Part shown: positions 27,619 through 37,353 of the stretch, piece by piece
Position numbering within the stretch: position 1 is the stretch's first letter
How the letters are laid out: every line of letters starts with the position of its first letter
Source of the DNA: Pseudobacter sp.
GTDB taxonomy: Bacteria; Bacteroidota; Bacteroidia; Chitinophagales; Chitinophagaceae
DNA: 64,000 nt
Direction: 5' to 3'
Assembly (NCBI GenBank): GCA_017849455.1
Contig: JAFIGX010000024.1
Span: 372,001-436,000 of the forward strand
Position numbers and translations under genes: made by a program
The notes under the pieces: generated by a model
What the model saw: only the letters and a program-made list of their open reading frames with translations
What the model was told of the DNA's origin: nothing
Database searches by the model: none

Positions 27619-29250
27619 TTATTTGGCAATGCCGAGTGGCGAGAAATAAATGAAAATACTTACAATGATCGCTATCACGATCAGGGACAGTACCACATCG
27701 CGTTTGTTCCAACTGGCGCGACTGGCGGCCCTGTCCTCTGCCACCGTAGTGGCAAAGGTAAGTCCCCTGATCTGCTCCGGCGACGGCTTAGGCGTAAGCA
27801 GGCTCACCGTTACCATCACCAGGATGGAAAATAGGAACAGGTAAATGCAGAAATACAGGAAATTGATGGTGGCATACCGGTGCAGCCATCCACCATCGGG
27901 CAACTGGTCTTTGGACATTTGCAGGGTCAGCTTCAGGATGCCTGCTATGAAACCCGCTACCATGGCTGAATAAGCGCCTTTGGCATTCAGTCGCTTGAAA
28001 AAAACGCCCAGGAGGAAAACGGCAGCAATGGGCGGCGCCAGGTAGGATTGCACGCTTTGCAGGTAATCGTACAGGCCACTGGATATTCTCCCCATGAGTG
28101 GTATCCAGGCCATGCCCAGCAACACCACGATGGCGGTGGCAATCCGTCCCACGCGCACCAATTCCTTTTCCGGGGCATCAGGATGTTGTTTCTTGTAGAT
28201 ATCGATGGTGTACAACGTGGAGCACGCATTGTACACGGATGCCAGCGAGCTCATCAGTGCCGCCAGCAAACCACCGGCCAGCAAGCCTCTCAGTCCAACA
28301 GGCATTATTTGTTTTACCATGGCGGGGAAGGCGGCATTGGTATCATCCAGCACCAGCTTTCCCTGCGAGTGCAACACATAGGCGATAAGACCGGGAATAA
28401 GAAAGATGAAGAAAGGCAGCAATTTCAGGTAGGCCGCGAAGATGGTGCCTCTTCTGGCCTGCTGCTCATTGCGAGCGGCCAGGCAACGCTGCACGATATG
28501 CTGATCGGTACACCAATACCAAAGCCCCACGATGGGAGAAGCGATCAGGATGCCGAGCCAGGGATATTCCGGATCGTTCAAAGGAGGGAACATATTCAAT
28601 TTCCCGGCAGGCAGTGCCGAGATCATCGCATTCCATCCGCCTACTTCCTTCAATCCAACGATCAACAGTACCAGCGAGCCGAACAACAACACGATGGCCT
28701 GTATCGCTTCTGTGTACATCACCGCGTGCAATCCTCCGAAGATGGTATATACACCGGTAACGACTACAAGGATGATGGCGCCTGTCCAGAAATCGACGCC
28801 CAGGAATTGATTGAACACGAGAGCACCTGCAAAAATGGTCACCGATGCTTTGGTGATCACATAGCTCAGTAATTGAATAATTGACAACAACATTCTTGCT
28901 TTTGGATTGAAACGCCGTTCGAGAAATTCAGGCATGGTATACACCATGCTGCGCATATAAAATGGAACGAATACCCATCCGAGAATGAGTACGATATAGG
29001 AATGCAGCTCGTAGTGCCCCAGAACGGTGCCCGACCTGGCGGCCGAGCCGGCAAGCCCCACGATATGTTCGGAGCCTACATTGGAAGCGAGGATGGAAGC
29101 GCCTATCACGAACCAGCCGAGATTACGGTTGGCTAAAAAATAACCGGATGCGGTATCTTTTGTTTTTCGGATACTCCATACCGATATACCGGCAATAACG
29201 AGCAGGTAAAGGATGACGAAGATCCAGTCGGTAACGCCAAGAAAATTCAT
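27619..29250 (-). CDS. Sodium/solute symporter (SSS family), probable xylose or oligoxyloside importer
   Basis: 543 residues with about 13-14 membrane segments. SSS/SglT-type pattern: FVILYLLVIAGISVW, ASGYFLANRNLGWFVIGASI, NVGSEHIVGLAG, FYMRSMVYTMPEFLERRF, IFGGLHAVMYTEAIQA and RGLLAGGLLAALMSSLASVYN, the last belonging to the conserved sodium-site helix. It carries a sugar into the cytoplasm with sodium. Location between xylA and xylB makes xylose the best guess; a uronate is also possible because uxuA is downstream. It is 44 bases after the xylA stop. Confidence 0.9.
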   Translation of the reverse strand: MNFLGVTDWIFVILYLLVIAGISVWSIRKTKDTASGYFLANRNLGWFVIGASILASNVGSEHIVGLAGSAARSGTVLGHYELHSYIVLILGWVFVPFYMRSMVYTMPEFLERRFNPKARMLLSIIQLLSYVITKASVTIFAGALVFNQFLGVDFWTGAIILVVVTGVYTIFGGLHAVMYTEAIQAIVLLFGSLVLLIVGLKEVGGWNAMISALPAGKLNMFPPLNDPEYPWLGILIASPIVGLWYWCTDQHIVQRCLAARNEQQARRGTIFAAYLKLLPFFIFLIPGLIAYVLHSQGKLVLDDTNAAFPAMVKQIMPVGLRGLLAGGLLAALMSSLASVYNACSTLYTIDIYKKQHPDAPEKELVRVGRIATAIVVLLGMAWIPLMGRISSGLYDYLQSVQSYLAPPIAAVFLLGVFFKRLNAKGAYSAMVAGFIAGILKLTLQMSKDQLPDGGWLHRYATINFLYFCIYLFLFSILVMVTVSLLTPKPSPEQIRGLTFATTVAEDRAASRASWNKRDVVLSLIVIAIIVSIFIYFSPLGIAK

Positions 29251-29294
29251 GCAGGGAAATTGTTTTGGTTATAGAAGTGGAATGAATGCCGGTA

Positions 29295-30623
29295 TCAGAT
29301 GAAACGGTTGATGATATTTTCGAAATATTCCTGGCGGCCGCTCTTCATGGCCGGTTCGCCTTGTAGAAGGGCATATTGGCGAAGGTCTTCGAGCGAGAGC
29401 TTTCCTTCCTCATACGCTTTTCCCTGCCCACTATTGAAAGATGCATAGCGCTCTTTCCGCAGTTGTTTATAATCGGACATGGTCAGGATATTATCGGCGA
29501 TGATGAGGGCGCGGGCGAATGCGTCCATGCCGCCGATATGCGCATGGAACAGGTCTTCGGGGTCAGTGCTGTTGCGACGCACTTTTGCGTCGAAGTTGAT
29601 GCCGCCGCCGGCAAACCCGCCTGCTTCCATGATCACCAGCATGGCTTCCGAAAGCTCCGTGATATTGTTCGGGAACTGGTCGGTGTCCCATCCATTCTGG
29701 TAATCGCCGCGATTGGCATCCATGGAACCAAGCATTTGCGCATCGGCAGCTACCTGCAGTTCATGCTGAAAAGTGTGACCGGCCAATGTGGCATGGTTCA
29801 CTTCGATATTCAATTTGAAATCATGCAGCAGATCATATTGGCGCAGGAACCCGATCACCGTTTCGCAATCATAATCATATTGATGTTTGCTGGGCTCGCA
29901 GGGTTTGGGCTCGATGAAGAACGTTCCTTTGAACCCGTTCCTGCGTGCATAATCTTTTGCTATATGCAGGAAGCGGGCAAAATGTGCTTTCTCCCTGTGC
30001 ATATCGGTATTCAACAGGCTCATATAACCTTCACGGCCACCCCAGAACACATAATTCTCTCCGCCCAGTTCGATAGTGGCATCGAGGGCGGCCTTCACCT
30101 GTGCGCCGGCATGGGCCAGCACATGGAAATCTGGATTGGTGGCGGCCCCGTTCATGTAACGCCTGTTGGAAAACAGGTTGGCAGTGCCCCACAATAATTT
30201 TACACCACTCGCCTGCTGCTTTTCTTTCAGATAGGCCGTGATGGCCTGCAGCCGTTTTTCATTTCCGGTTATATCATTGGTATAGTCTACTGCGTCCACA
30301 TCATGAAAGCAATAGTAGGGCAGGCCAAGTTTGGTAATGAACTCGAAAGCTGCGTCGGCCTTGTCTTTGGCCCGCTCTACGGCATCGGCCTTTTCATTCC
30401 AGGGGAACAGGTGTGTGGGTTCGCCGAACGGGTCGGCGCCGCTGCCACAGAAACTATGCCAGTAGGCACAGGCGAAGCGAAGCCAGTCTTTCATGGTTTT
30501 TCCGGCAATCGTTTTGTGCGCATCATACCAGCGAAATGCCAATGAATTGTCCGTTGCCGGTCCTTCGTAGTTGATCTTTCCGATTCCTTTGAAAAATTCC
30601 TCTTTTCCCGTTAGTACTGACAT
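29295..30623 (-). CDS. xylA: Xylose isomerase
   Basis: 442 residues from the ATG at 30623; ten extra codons to 30653 are open but not needed. Signature motifs are present: YYCFHDVDAVD with the catalytic histidine, VFWGGREGYMSLLNTD, FFIEPKPCEPSKHQYD metal-binding stretch, and EVNHATLAGHTF / GGINFDAKVRR. N-terminal length places it in the longer class II group. It interconverts D-xylose and D-xylulose using divalent metal. It follows the GH10 gene on the same strand, with a heptanucleotide repeat array in between. Confidence 0.96.
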   Translation of the reverse strand: MSVLTGKEEFFKGIGKINYEGPATDNSLAFRWYDAHKTIAGKTMKDWLRFACAYWHSFCGSGADPFGEPTHLFPWNEKADAVERAKDKADAAFEFITKLGLPYYCFHDVDAVDYTNDITGNEKRLQAITAYLKEKQQASGVKLLWGTANLFSNRRYMNGAATNPDFHVLAHAGAQVKAALDATIELGGENYVFWGGREGYMSLLNTDMHREKAHFARFLHIAKDYARRNGFKGTFFIEPKPCEPSKHQYDYDCETVIGFLRQYDLLHDFKLNIEVNHATLAGHTFQHELQVAADAQMLGSMDANRGDYQNGWDTDQFPNNITELSEAMLVIMEAGGFAGGGINFDAKVRRNSTDPEDLFHAHIGGMDAFARALIIADNILTMSDYKQLRKERYASFNSGQGKAYEEGKLSLEDLRQYALLQGEPAMKSGRQEYFENIINRFI

Positions 30624-30662
30624 AATTTTGAATGCTTTTAATGAATGAATCAATCGATCGAA

Positions 30663-30697
30663 TGCCCACTGCCAATTGCCAACTGCCCACTGTTCAC
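30663..30697. repeat. Array of five degenerate heptamers between GH10 and xylA
   Basis: Plus strand reads TGCCCAC, TGCCAAT, TGCCAAC, TGCCCAC, TGTTCAC without gaps. It spans the GH10 stop codon and the leader of xylA. Heptamer arrays of the TGCCAAC type are, as I recall, scattered in Bacteroidota genomes; here it is short and could affect message structure between the two genes. Confidence 0.6.
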
Positions 30698-32301
30698 AGC
30701 CCCTTCAGCCCCTGCAACAATGCCGCATAGGCAGGTTTCCTCTTATAATTATTATCATAGAATAGTGGAAACTCCGCACCATTATTGTACAGCCAGCTAT
30801 ATTTATCTACCATGCCCCACAGGGTAACACCGCTACGCTGTACAGGGGGAATATATTTGAAGTAAGATTGGATTACATATTTTGCTGTATTTGCCTGATA
30901 GGCCATCAGTGTTTCGGTAGGCGCTTTGGCGGCGCTGTTCATGACTGTTTTGATGTCCAGTTCGGAGATACGTACCTTCAATCCTGATGCTCCCAATTTC
31001 TGCATCATATTGTCGATCCCGGCCAGCGACGTATTCCAGGCAATATGCATCTGTGTTCCGATACCATCTACTTTTGCGCCTTTCGATTGCAGCTCTTTTA
31101 CGAATGCCAGTAATGAATCCAGTTTCCTGGGGTTGCTTTCGAGATTATAATCGTTGATATACAACTCCGCAGCAGGGTCGGCTGCTTTTGCATAATTGAA
31201 AGCTTTGAGTGCATAATCCCTTCCAAGGTAATTCGACCATACGAATACATCAGCGGCGGTATTGGAGGTATTGTTGTTGTTCCGGATATCACCATTATCT
31301 GTAAATAGTTCATTCACTACGTCCCATGCTTTCACTCTCGATTTATATCGGTTAACCATGATCGTTATCCAATCATTCAGGGCCTGGTCGAGTTTGGCGG
31401 CGATCTGTCCGCCGGAACTTGAAGGTACGATTTCCTGCACACTTACATCGTCGATAAAATAGGTATTGGCCGCCTGCCCCATATCGAAAAGGAAGGTGGT
31501 GGAGCTGAGGTTGGCGGTGATGGTCCATACCACCTGCTGCCAGGTTGTACCGATGGTCTGGTCGCCCTGGTACTGCGCACTGGTTGGCCCTGTCGATAGC
31601 CTGATGGAGCCTCCGGCCGTTGCAGCTTTTACCCAATAGGAAATTGCATATTGTTTGGATGGGGTAGTGGGAAAGGCAGCACTGGAAACCTGTACCCTCC
31701 ATTGATTGCCTGGATAGGCGGTAGGGTTCACCACTTTCATGGCCCCTGTTCCGGTGCGCACTTCGGCAGCCACATTGGTAGCGGTGATAGTAGCGGAACC
31801 TGCAGGATTGCCTGAATTGAAAACCGACCAGCCTGTGAGGCCCGATTCAAAACCCGGATTGGTGGCCAGCTCGGTAGCAGCAGGCACAACGATACCGGAA
31901 AAATTTTTCAGGTAGGTGGCGTTCTGGTTCTGGTGCCATCCCAGTGTATGACCGAATATACCCAGGTTGCCCAACGCATTGATCATTTCATCCGTGCGTA
32001 TAAAATTGTAGCTGCCATTATCCTGCACGATGGCGCCATGTTTCATGTGGTACTCGAACGTCACTGCATCGAAATCCCTTTTTACAATGCCGGCGTATAT
32101 GGGATCTGTCAATAAAGGAGTGTATCCAACGGCAACGCCGATGGGAAAATCAGCGGCATCTTTCAGTGGAGAAGTGGTATCTCCGAAATGGCCGGTATCC
32201 AATATATTTATGGCAGGCCCTTTCTTACAGAAGGCCAGCCATGTGGAGAGGATGAAAAGCAGTAAGGTTGCTTTCAATATCTTGATAGGCTTCATATACA
32301 T
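30694..32301 (-). CDS. GH10 endo-beta-1,4-xylanase with inserted carbohydrate-binding module, lipoprotein
   Basis: 535 residues (an ATG two codons later starts MKPIKILK). Lipobox LAFC followed by KKG predicts an outer-membrane lipoprotein. The GH10 barrel begins at about 45 (FPIGVAVGYTPL, HGAIVQDNGSYNF, GHTLGWHQNQN), is broken at about 140-285 by a beta-sandwich of CBM4/22 type (NPGFESGLTGWSVFN, FIDDVSVQE), then continues. Acid/base E is near 331 (AWDVVNELF) and nucleophile E near 447 (VRISELDIKT). It cuts xylan at the cell surface for the SusC/SusD encoded upstream. GH10 enzymes with a module inserted in the barrel are known in Bacteroidota xylan loci. Confidence 0.93.
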   Translation of the reverse strand: MYMKPIKILKATLLLFILSTWLAFCKKGPAINILDTGHFGDTTSPLKDAADFPIGVAVGYTPLLTDPIYAGIVKRDFDAVTFEYHMKHGAIVQDNGSYNFIRTDEMINALGNLGIFGHTLGWHQNQNATYLKNFSGIVVPAATELATNPGFESGLTGWSVFNSGNPAGSATITATNVAAEVRTGTGAMKVVNPTAYPGNQWRVQVSSAAFPTTPSKQYAISYWVKAATAGGSIRLSTGPTSAQYQGDQTIGTTWQQVVWTITANLSSTTFLFDMGQAANTYFIDDVSVQEIVPSSSGGQIAAKLDQALNDWITIMVNRYKSRVKAWDVVNELFTDNGDIRNNNNTSNTAADVFVWSNYLGRDYALKAFNYAKAADPAAELYINDYNLESNPRKLDSLLAFVKELQSKGAKVDGIGTQMHIAWNTSLAGIDNMMQKLGASGLKVRISELDIKTVMNSAAKAPTETLMAYQANTAKYVIQSYFKYIPPVQRSGVTLWGMVDKYSWLYNNGAEFPLFYDNNYKRKPAYAALLQGLKGL

Positions 32302-32313
32302 TCGTTTAGAAGG

Positions 32314-34134
32314 TTAGTACCCGGGGTTCTGGTATTTTGTTTTGTCCGGATCGGAAATGGCGTTCAACTGGCTGAGAGGAATGGGTCGCAGTTCATGTTT
32401 CTGCGGTTTGATATTCGATGCGGCATCTGTATTGTAGAGCTGTACTCTTGCCAACAGCTTTCCTCTCACCGCAAGATCGGGCCAGCGGGATGATTCGCCG
32501 CAGAGCTCCCTTGTGCGCTCTTCGAGAATGAAATCGAGCGTGATCTGGGACACCGATATCAGTTTGATGACATCATACCGGTCCATGATCTGGGTAGTAG
32601 TCAGCCCCGGTCTGAATGCAGCCCGCAATTTCAATGTATTGATCAGTGGCAATGCGTCTGCAGGGTGGCCGTCGGCCAATGCAGCTTCTGCAGCCAACAG
32701 GTAGGTCTCCCCCAATTTGCAGACAGGGAACGGCCTTGTTCCTTCATTATTGGGATCGAGCTTGGCAGAGTCTTCGTACTTGCTCAGACTTGGATACATA
32801 TTTCTCGTAACAGCCGGATCGACTGTGCCACCAATGAAATAAAATTCGCGTGGCGCTATCACCCTGTAAGGTTTGAGGCGCGGGCCCGCGGGCGAAATAC
32901 CGTTGAGCGAATCGGCAATGCGGTTCGTAAGGGCCAGTACGATCGCTGTGTCTACAGAGGCAGTAAAACCCCCACCAGTGACCGAAGTGATATATGTAGT
33001 ACGGAAACTGCCTTCATAGCGGCTATCGTTGAATTTATCGGCGAACGCTACATTATACAGCCAGGGTGTAGGGCAGAAGCGCCTGATGGGGCGGCCATAT
33101 ACCAGCGTGCGGGTGCTCACGGGCCTGGTAGAAGAGGAGTTGAGCGGTGCAGGCACAGCCGTATAATCGCCACAAAAGTCATTTGCGGCATCCACGCCTT
33201 TACCGCCGCCGATACTATTGGGAGTGCCCACTTCATTCACTATGAAATTGCCCGGCAGCCGTTCTACCGAATACAATATCTCGGAATTGTAATCATTGCC
33301 TGCCTTGTGCACCATGGCATAATTCTGTTGCAGCGCCACGCCGTACTTCGACTGATTGTTGATCACTTCCATGGCAGCAGTATACGCTTTCGTGAAATCA
33401 CCGGGTTGTTTGGCTGCCGAGTAGCCGCGGTGGATATAGGCTTTGGCCAGTAAATGGAATGCGGCTGCCTTCGATAGTTTGAAAGCATTAGCCGGTCTTT
33501 GGTCCGGGAGGTTGCGTGTGGCAAACTCGAGGTCATCGATGATGGTCTGATAATCCTTTACCAGTACTTCGGCCAGCGGTAACCGGTTGAATCCCTGAAA
33601 AGATTTCTGGTTGAACTTCAGATCGCCGCTGCCAAGATCGAGCGGCACTGCGCCGAAATATTGAACGAGGTTCAGGTAATACAGACCTCTGAGGAACCGT
33701 ACTTCACCCAGACCAGTATTTTTTTCCGTTTCGCTGATGGGCACTACCGGTGCGAACTCCACCAGTGCATTGGCCAGGTTGATATTGTTGAAGCTCCTGT
33801 TCCATGGGGTGAGGATAGCGCCGTTGCCATTATCGAGCGTATAATTGCCCAGGGTGAGATAGTCCTGGGTTCCGCCGGCGCCTGTCCTCGGCTGTTCGCC
33901 GAATGTCCATTCATCCGTGCCTACAGAGCCAATGCCGACAGCGCCTTCCGGCCCGTACAAAAAGCGCATCCCCGAGTACAGGGAATTGATGCCGCTCTGG
34001 AAGCCGGAGGCTGTTTTGAAATAATCGGGGGTGAAAACAGTGAAAGGATGTTCCGCCAGTTTTTTCTGGCAACCGGCCGCCACTAGCAAAATGCCGGCCA
34101 GGAATAAAGTAAGCCATTTATGATTGTGTTGCAT
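32314..34134 (-). CDS. SusD/RagB-like xylan-binding lipoprotein
   Basis: 606 residues. Lipobox VAAGC then QKKL; SusD N-terminal pattern (FKTASGFQSGINSLYSGMRFLYG), helical repeats (GEVRFLRGLYYLNLVQYFGA) and C-terminal RagB region (FPVCKLGETYLLAAEAAL, LDFILEERTRELCGESSRWPDL, ending DPDKTKYQNPGY). Surface glycan-binding partner of the SusC at 34156-37353, lying 21 bases after it. The xylan assignment rests on the GH10, xylA and xylB genes that follow. Confidence 0.95.
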   Translation of the reverse strand: MQHNHKWLTLFLAGILLVAAGCQKKLAEHPFTVFTPDYFKTASGFQSGINSLYSGMRFLYGPEGAVGIGSVGTDEWTFGEQPRTGAGGTQDYLTLGNYTLDNGNGAILTPWNRSFNNINLANALVEFAPVVPISETEKNTGLGEVRFLRGLYYLNLVQYFGAVPLDLGSGDLKFNQKSFQGFNRLPLAEVLVKDYQTIIDDLEFATRNLPDQRPANAFKLSKAAAFHLLAKAYIHRGYSAAKQPGDFTKAYTAAMEVINNQSKYGVALQQNYAMVHKAGNDYNSEILYSVERLPGNFIVNEVGTPNSIGGGKGVDAANDFCGDYTAVPAPLNSSSTRPVSTRTLVYGRPIRRFCPTPWLYNVAFADKFNDSRYEGSFRTTYITSVTGGGFTASVDTAIVLALTNRIADSLNGISPAGPRLKPYRVIAPREFYFIGGTVDPAVTRNMYPSLSKYEDSAKLDPNNEGTRPFPVCKLGETYLLAAEAALADGHPADALPLINTLKLRAAFRPGLTTTQIMDRYDVIKLISVSQITLDFILEERTRELCGESSRWPDLAVRGKLLARVQLYNTDAASNIKPQKHELRPIPLSQLNAISDPDKTKYQNPGY

Positions 34135-34155
34135 ACCGCTAAGTTTACAGGTTGA

Positions 34156-37100
34156 TTAGAATACGATACTGGCGCCAACGGAGAATGTACGTCTTGGTGG
34201 CGTGGAAGCGCCGATGGTGATGGTCCCATTGCCACGCTGGTTATTCCTGATATTGCCGGGATCAGAGACGCCCTGGGCCCCTACACCTGTCCCTTCCGGG
34301 TCGATTCCGGTTTGTTTGTAGTAGGGCGAGAACAGCACGCCCACATTATCCGCCATCAGGTAGATCCTCACTGATTCCGCCCTGATCCTTTGCAGCCATG
34401 CATTGGTCAATGTGTACCCCAGGTTGATGCTCCTTACTTTCACAAAGCTGGCATTGTAATAGCCGAGGGTTGTCCAGGCTGTGCTTTGCGGACTGATGGA
34501 TTGCTGCGGCATAGGGAACCAGTTGCTGGGATTGGTGGGCGTCCAGTAATCTACTTTCAAACCATTTCTTCGGCCATCCATAGTTGTTAGATAGGATGCG
34601 TTCGGCTGATGGATCTGGCTGATCAGCAGGCCGCCGAACCGCGCATACAAAACGACCGAGAGATCGAATCCCCTGAAGGAGAAGCGATGGGTCATGCCGC
34701 CCTGCAGGCGTGCATCGCCATTGCCGATGACGTATTGGTCGAGTGTATTGATCTGTCCATCGGGTTTACCATTGGGGCCGCTATGGTCTTCCAGTTTCAA
34801 CTGGCCGGGCAGGGCGCCATAGCGTGCGGCTTCTGCTGCTTCACTGATTTGCCATATCCCCAGTTTCTTGTAATCGTAAATGGCGGAGAGCGGATAGCCA
34901 ACATGCAATTGGTTGGCAATATCCGTGGTAACGCCATTGCTCAACCGGAGCACTTTGTTCCTGTTGAAGAAAAGGTTGAAATCGGTATTCCAACTGAATC
35001 CGCTATTCGAGCGGTATACCAGAGCGGAGACCGACAGCTCGAATCCTTTGTTCTCTATTTTCCCGATATTGGTGGTATATGGCCCGGCCACACCGGATGT
35101 TACGGGCAGCACCACATCGTACAGGACATCATTGGTCTGGGCATTGTAATATTCAATGGAACCGGTGATCCTGTTATTGAAAAGCCCGAAATCGATACCG
35201 ATATTGGTGGTATTGGTGAACTCCCATTTAAGGGATGGATTGGGCAGGTTGATCACCTGGAAACCACTCACGATGGTGGGCCCGTAATTGTAGCGGATCA
35301 CATTCCCGTTGGTTTGTCCGGCCGGAAGCCCATTGTTGTTCGATACCAAACCCAACGAAGCATAAGGATTGATGGCCTGGTTGGAAGTCTTACCCCACCC
35401 GGCCCGTACCTTCAGATTTGAAATGGCGTTGATACCTTGCATGAATTTTTCATTGGTGATGATCCAGCCGGCGGAAATGGCGGGATAGGTAAACCACCGG
35501 TTGCCGGGCGCCAGTCTCGATGAGCCATCGATGCGTCCTGTAAGGGTCAGCAGAAAACGTTCGTCGAAACTGTAATTGATGCGGCCCATATACGAAAGGA
35601 GCGAAGACCTGCTTTCGTTGCCACCGAGGGAAGTATTTTGGGAGGTGACGGGAGTAGACAGTGCGAGGTTGTAGAACTGCACGAAATCTTCTGTAATGGA
35701 ATCCTTCTGCACGAAATTATTGAACGTTTGTGATTCCTGGATGCTGTACAGGCCGGTGAAATTGATTTTATGCTTCCCGATGGTCTTATCGTAGTACAAA
35801 AGGTTTTCCAGGGTATAGCCCCATGCCTCACCATTACCTACACGCGCTGTATTGCCCTGTGCAGGTCTGAAGAAACTGGGGTTCTTGGGCTGGTCGGAGC
35901 CCTGGAACTGGGCGCTCTGTTCCTGTGCATAGTTCAGTCCGAGGTTCACCCTGTATCTCAAACCATTCATGATCTCCACTTCTGCGTACAGGTTATTGAT
36001 GGTGCGTAGCCGCCTGATCTTGTCGACCCATCTGTCGCCCGACTGATTCTTCAGCAGCAAAGGCGAATAACGGCCGTTGCCATTGTTATCGTCGAGGTTT
36101 CCATTGGGGATCAGGTACAGGCTACCATCGGGATTGTAAGGAGGCATTAGCGGACTGTTGGCCAGCATTCTGAAAATGGCGGAGCCTGAAACGAATTGTG
36201 AGCCGTTATTGATATTGACAGCGTTCAGGGTGGTGAGTCCCACTTTGAATCGCTTGCCGATGCGGGTATCGATGGCTGCCCGTATTGCGTAGCGAGTGAA
36301 ATCCTCTCCCGGCATCAAAGCTGTTTCATTATAGTAACTACCGCCCAGTGCGAATGTGTTGCCCGCATTACCGCCCGTAACGCTGATATTGTGGTTCGTT
36401 CTTCTGGCATTCTGGTATAGGAGACCCTGCCAGTCGGTGTTCCTGCCTGCATTGATACCATTGATCTCTTCCGGCATATAGCCCTGACCCCAGGTAGAAA
36501 GGTTTCGCATGGCCTGGTATTCGGTGGCATTGAACACGGGATACTTGTTGAACACTTTTCCGATCCCATAATAGCCGTTATAGGAAACCCTCGTTTCGCC
36601 GTTCCTTCCTTTTTTGGTGGTGACGATGATAACGCCGTTCGCGCCGCGTGAGCCGTAGATGGCCGTGGAAGAAGCGTCTTTCAGGATATCGATAGATGCG
36701 ACATCGTCAGGATTGAGATCGTTCAGTGTTCCTTCAAAGGGGATGCCATCTACCACGAACAGGGGTTCATTCGAACCGCTGATGGACCTGGAGCCTCGTA
36801 TCCTGATCTGTGCGCCGGCGCCGGGTTGATTGCCTGCGCGCTGGATCTCCAGTCCGGCGGCCCTGCCTTGTAATGCCTGTTGCAGGTTGGCTACCGGCAC
36901 TTCGCGCAATGCTTTTTCATCTACCGATACAATGGCGCCGGTCACGTCGCGTTTGCGTTGGGTGCCATAACCTACCACCACCACCTGTTGCAATTCGCTC
37001 CTGCTGCGAGTGAGCTCAACGTTGATGAGTGTGCGCTTATTTACTTTTACTTCCAGGAGAATATAGTCCGTGAAAGAGAAAACCAGCGTAGCATTATCCG

Positions 37101-37353
37101 GTACCTGGATAGTGTACTCGCCATTATCGTTGGTGTTGACGCCACTACTGCTGCCTTTCACCACCACGGAGGCATGGGGCAGTCCCTCATTACCGGCGCC
37201 GGTTACCCGTCCTTTTACGGTGATGATGGATTGCGGCAGGGCCGCGAGTGGCAATGCCAGGACCAGCAGCCAGCACAGCAGGCGTTGCAGAAAAGGGGAC
37301 TGTATCCTGCAAAGGACAAGGTGTAAGGGAAGGGGAAGCGATGCAAATTTCAT
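34156..37353 (-). CDS. SusC-like TonB-dependent transporter, xylan locus
   Basis: 1065 residues. A long N-terminus precedes the signal peptide (LLVLALPLAALPQS). Carboxypeptidase-regulatory-like domain at about 45-125 (VKGRVTGAGNEGLPHASVVV), TonB-box-like QQVVVVGYG, plug with STAIYGSRGANGVIIVTTKKG, and a C-terminal barrel ending FSVGASIVF. No STN domain. First gene of the minus-strand xylan operon (susC, susD, GH10, xylA, symporter, xylB, uxuA). Its start faces the LacI gene at 37669 across 315 bases. Confidence 0.95.
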   Translation of the reverse strand: MKFASLPLPLHLVLCRIQSPFLQRLLCWLLVLALPLAALPQSIITVKGRVTGAGNEGLPHASVVVKGSSSGVNTNDNGEYTIQVPDNATLVFSFTDYILLEVKVNKRTLINVELTRSRSELQQVVVVGYGTQRKRDVTGAIVSVDEKALREVPVANLQQALQGRAAGLEIQRAGNQPGAGAQIRIRGSRSISGSNEPLFVVDGIPFEGTLNDLNPDDVASIDILKDASSTAIYGSRGANGVIIVTTKKGRNGETRVSYNGYYGIGKVFNKYPVFNATEYQAMRNLSTWGQGYMPEEINGINAGRNTDWQGLLYQNARRTNHNISVTGGNAGNTFALGGSYYNETALMPGEDFTRYAIRAAIDTRIGKRFKVGLTTLNAVNINNGSQFVSGSAIFRMLANSPLMPPYNPDGSLYLIPNGNLDDNNGNGRYSPLLLKNQSGDRWVDKIRRLRTINNLYAEVEIMNGLRYRVNLGLNYAQEQSAQFQGSDQPKNPSFFRPAQGNTARVGNGEAWGYTLENLLYYDKTIGKHKINFTGLYSIQESQTFNNFVQKDSITEDFVQFYNLALSTPVTSQNTSLGGNESRSSLLSYMGRINYSFDERFLLTLTGRIDGSSRLAPGNRWFTYPAISAGWIITNEKFMQGINAISNLKVRAGWGKTSNQAINPYASLGLVSNNNGLPAGQTNGNVIRYNYGPTIVSGFQVINLPNPSLKWEFTNTTNIGIDFGLFNNRITGSIEYYNAQTNDVLYDVVLPVTSGVAGPYTTNIGKIENKGFELSVSALVYRSNSGFSWNTDFNLFFNRNKVLRLSNGVTTDIANQLHVGYPLSAIYDYKKLGIWQISEAAEAARYGALPGQLKLEDHSGPNGKPDGQINTLDQYVIGNGDARLQGGMTHRFSFRGFDLSVVLYARFGGLLISQIHQPNASYLTTMDGRRNGLKVDYWTPTNPSNWFPMPQQSISPQSTAWTTLGYYNASFVKVRSINLGYTLTNAWLQRIRAESVRIYLMADNVGVLFSPYYKQTGIDPEGTGVGAQGVSDPGNIRNNQRGNGTITIGASTPPRRTFSVGASIVF

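Noticed and set aside
29376..30197. 273-codon plus-strand frame opposite xylA
   Set aside because: Antisense shadow of a gene with unmistakable xylose isomerase signatures; no domain or signal of its own.
32665..35421. Plus-strand frames of 262 and 270 codons opposite the xylan susD and susC genes
   Set aside because: Both are antisense to well-supported genes and show no protein family features.
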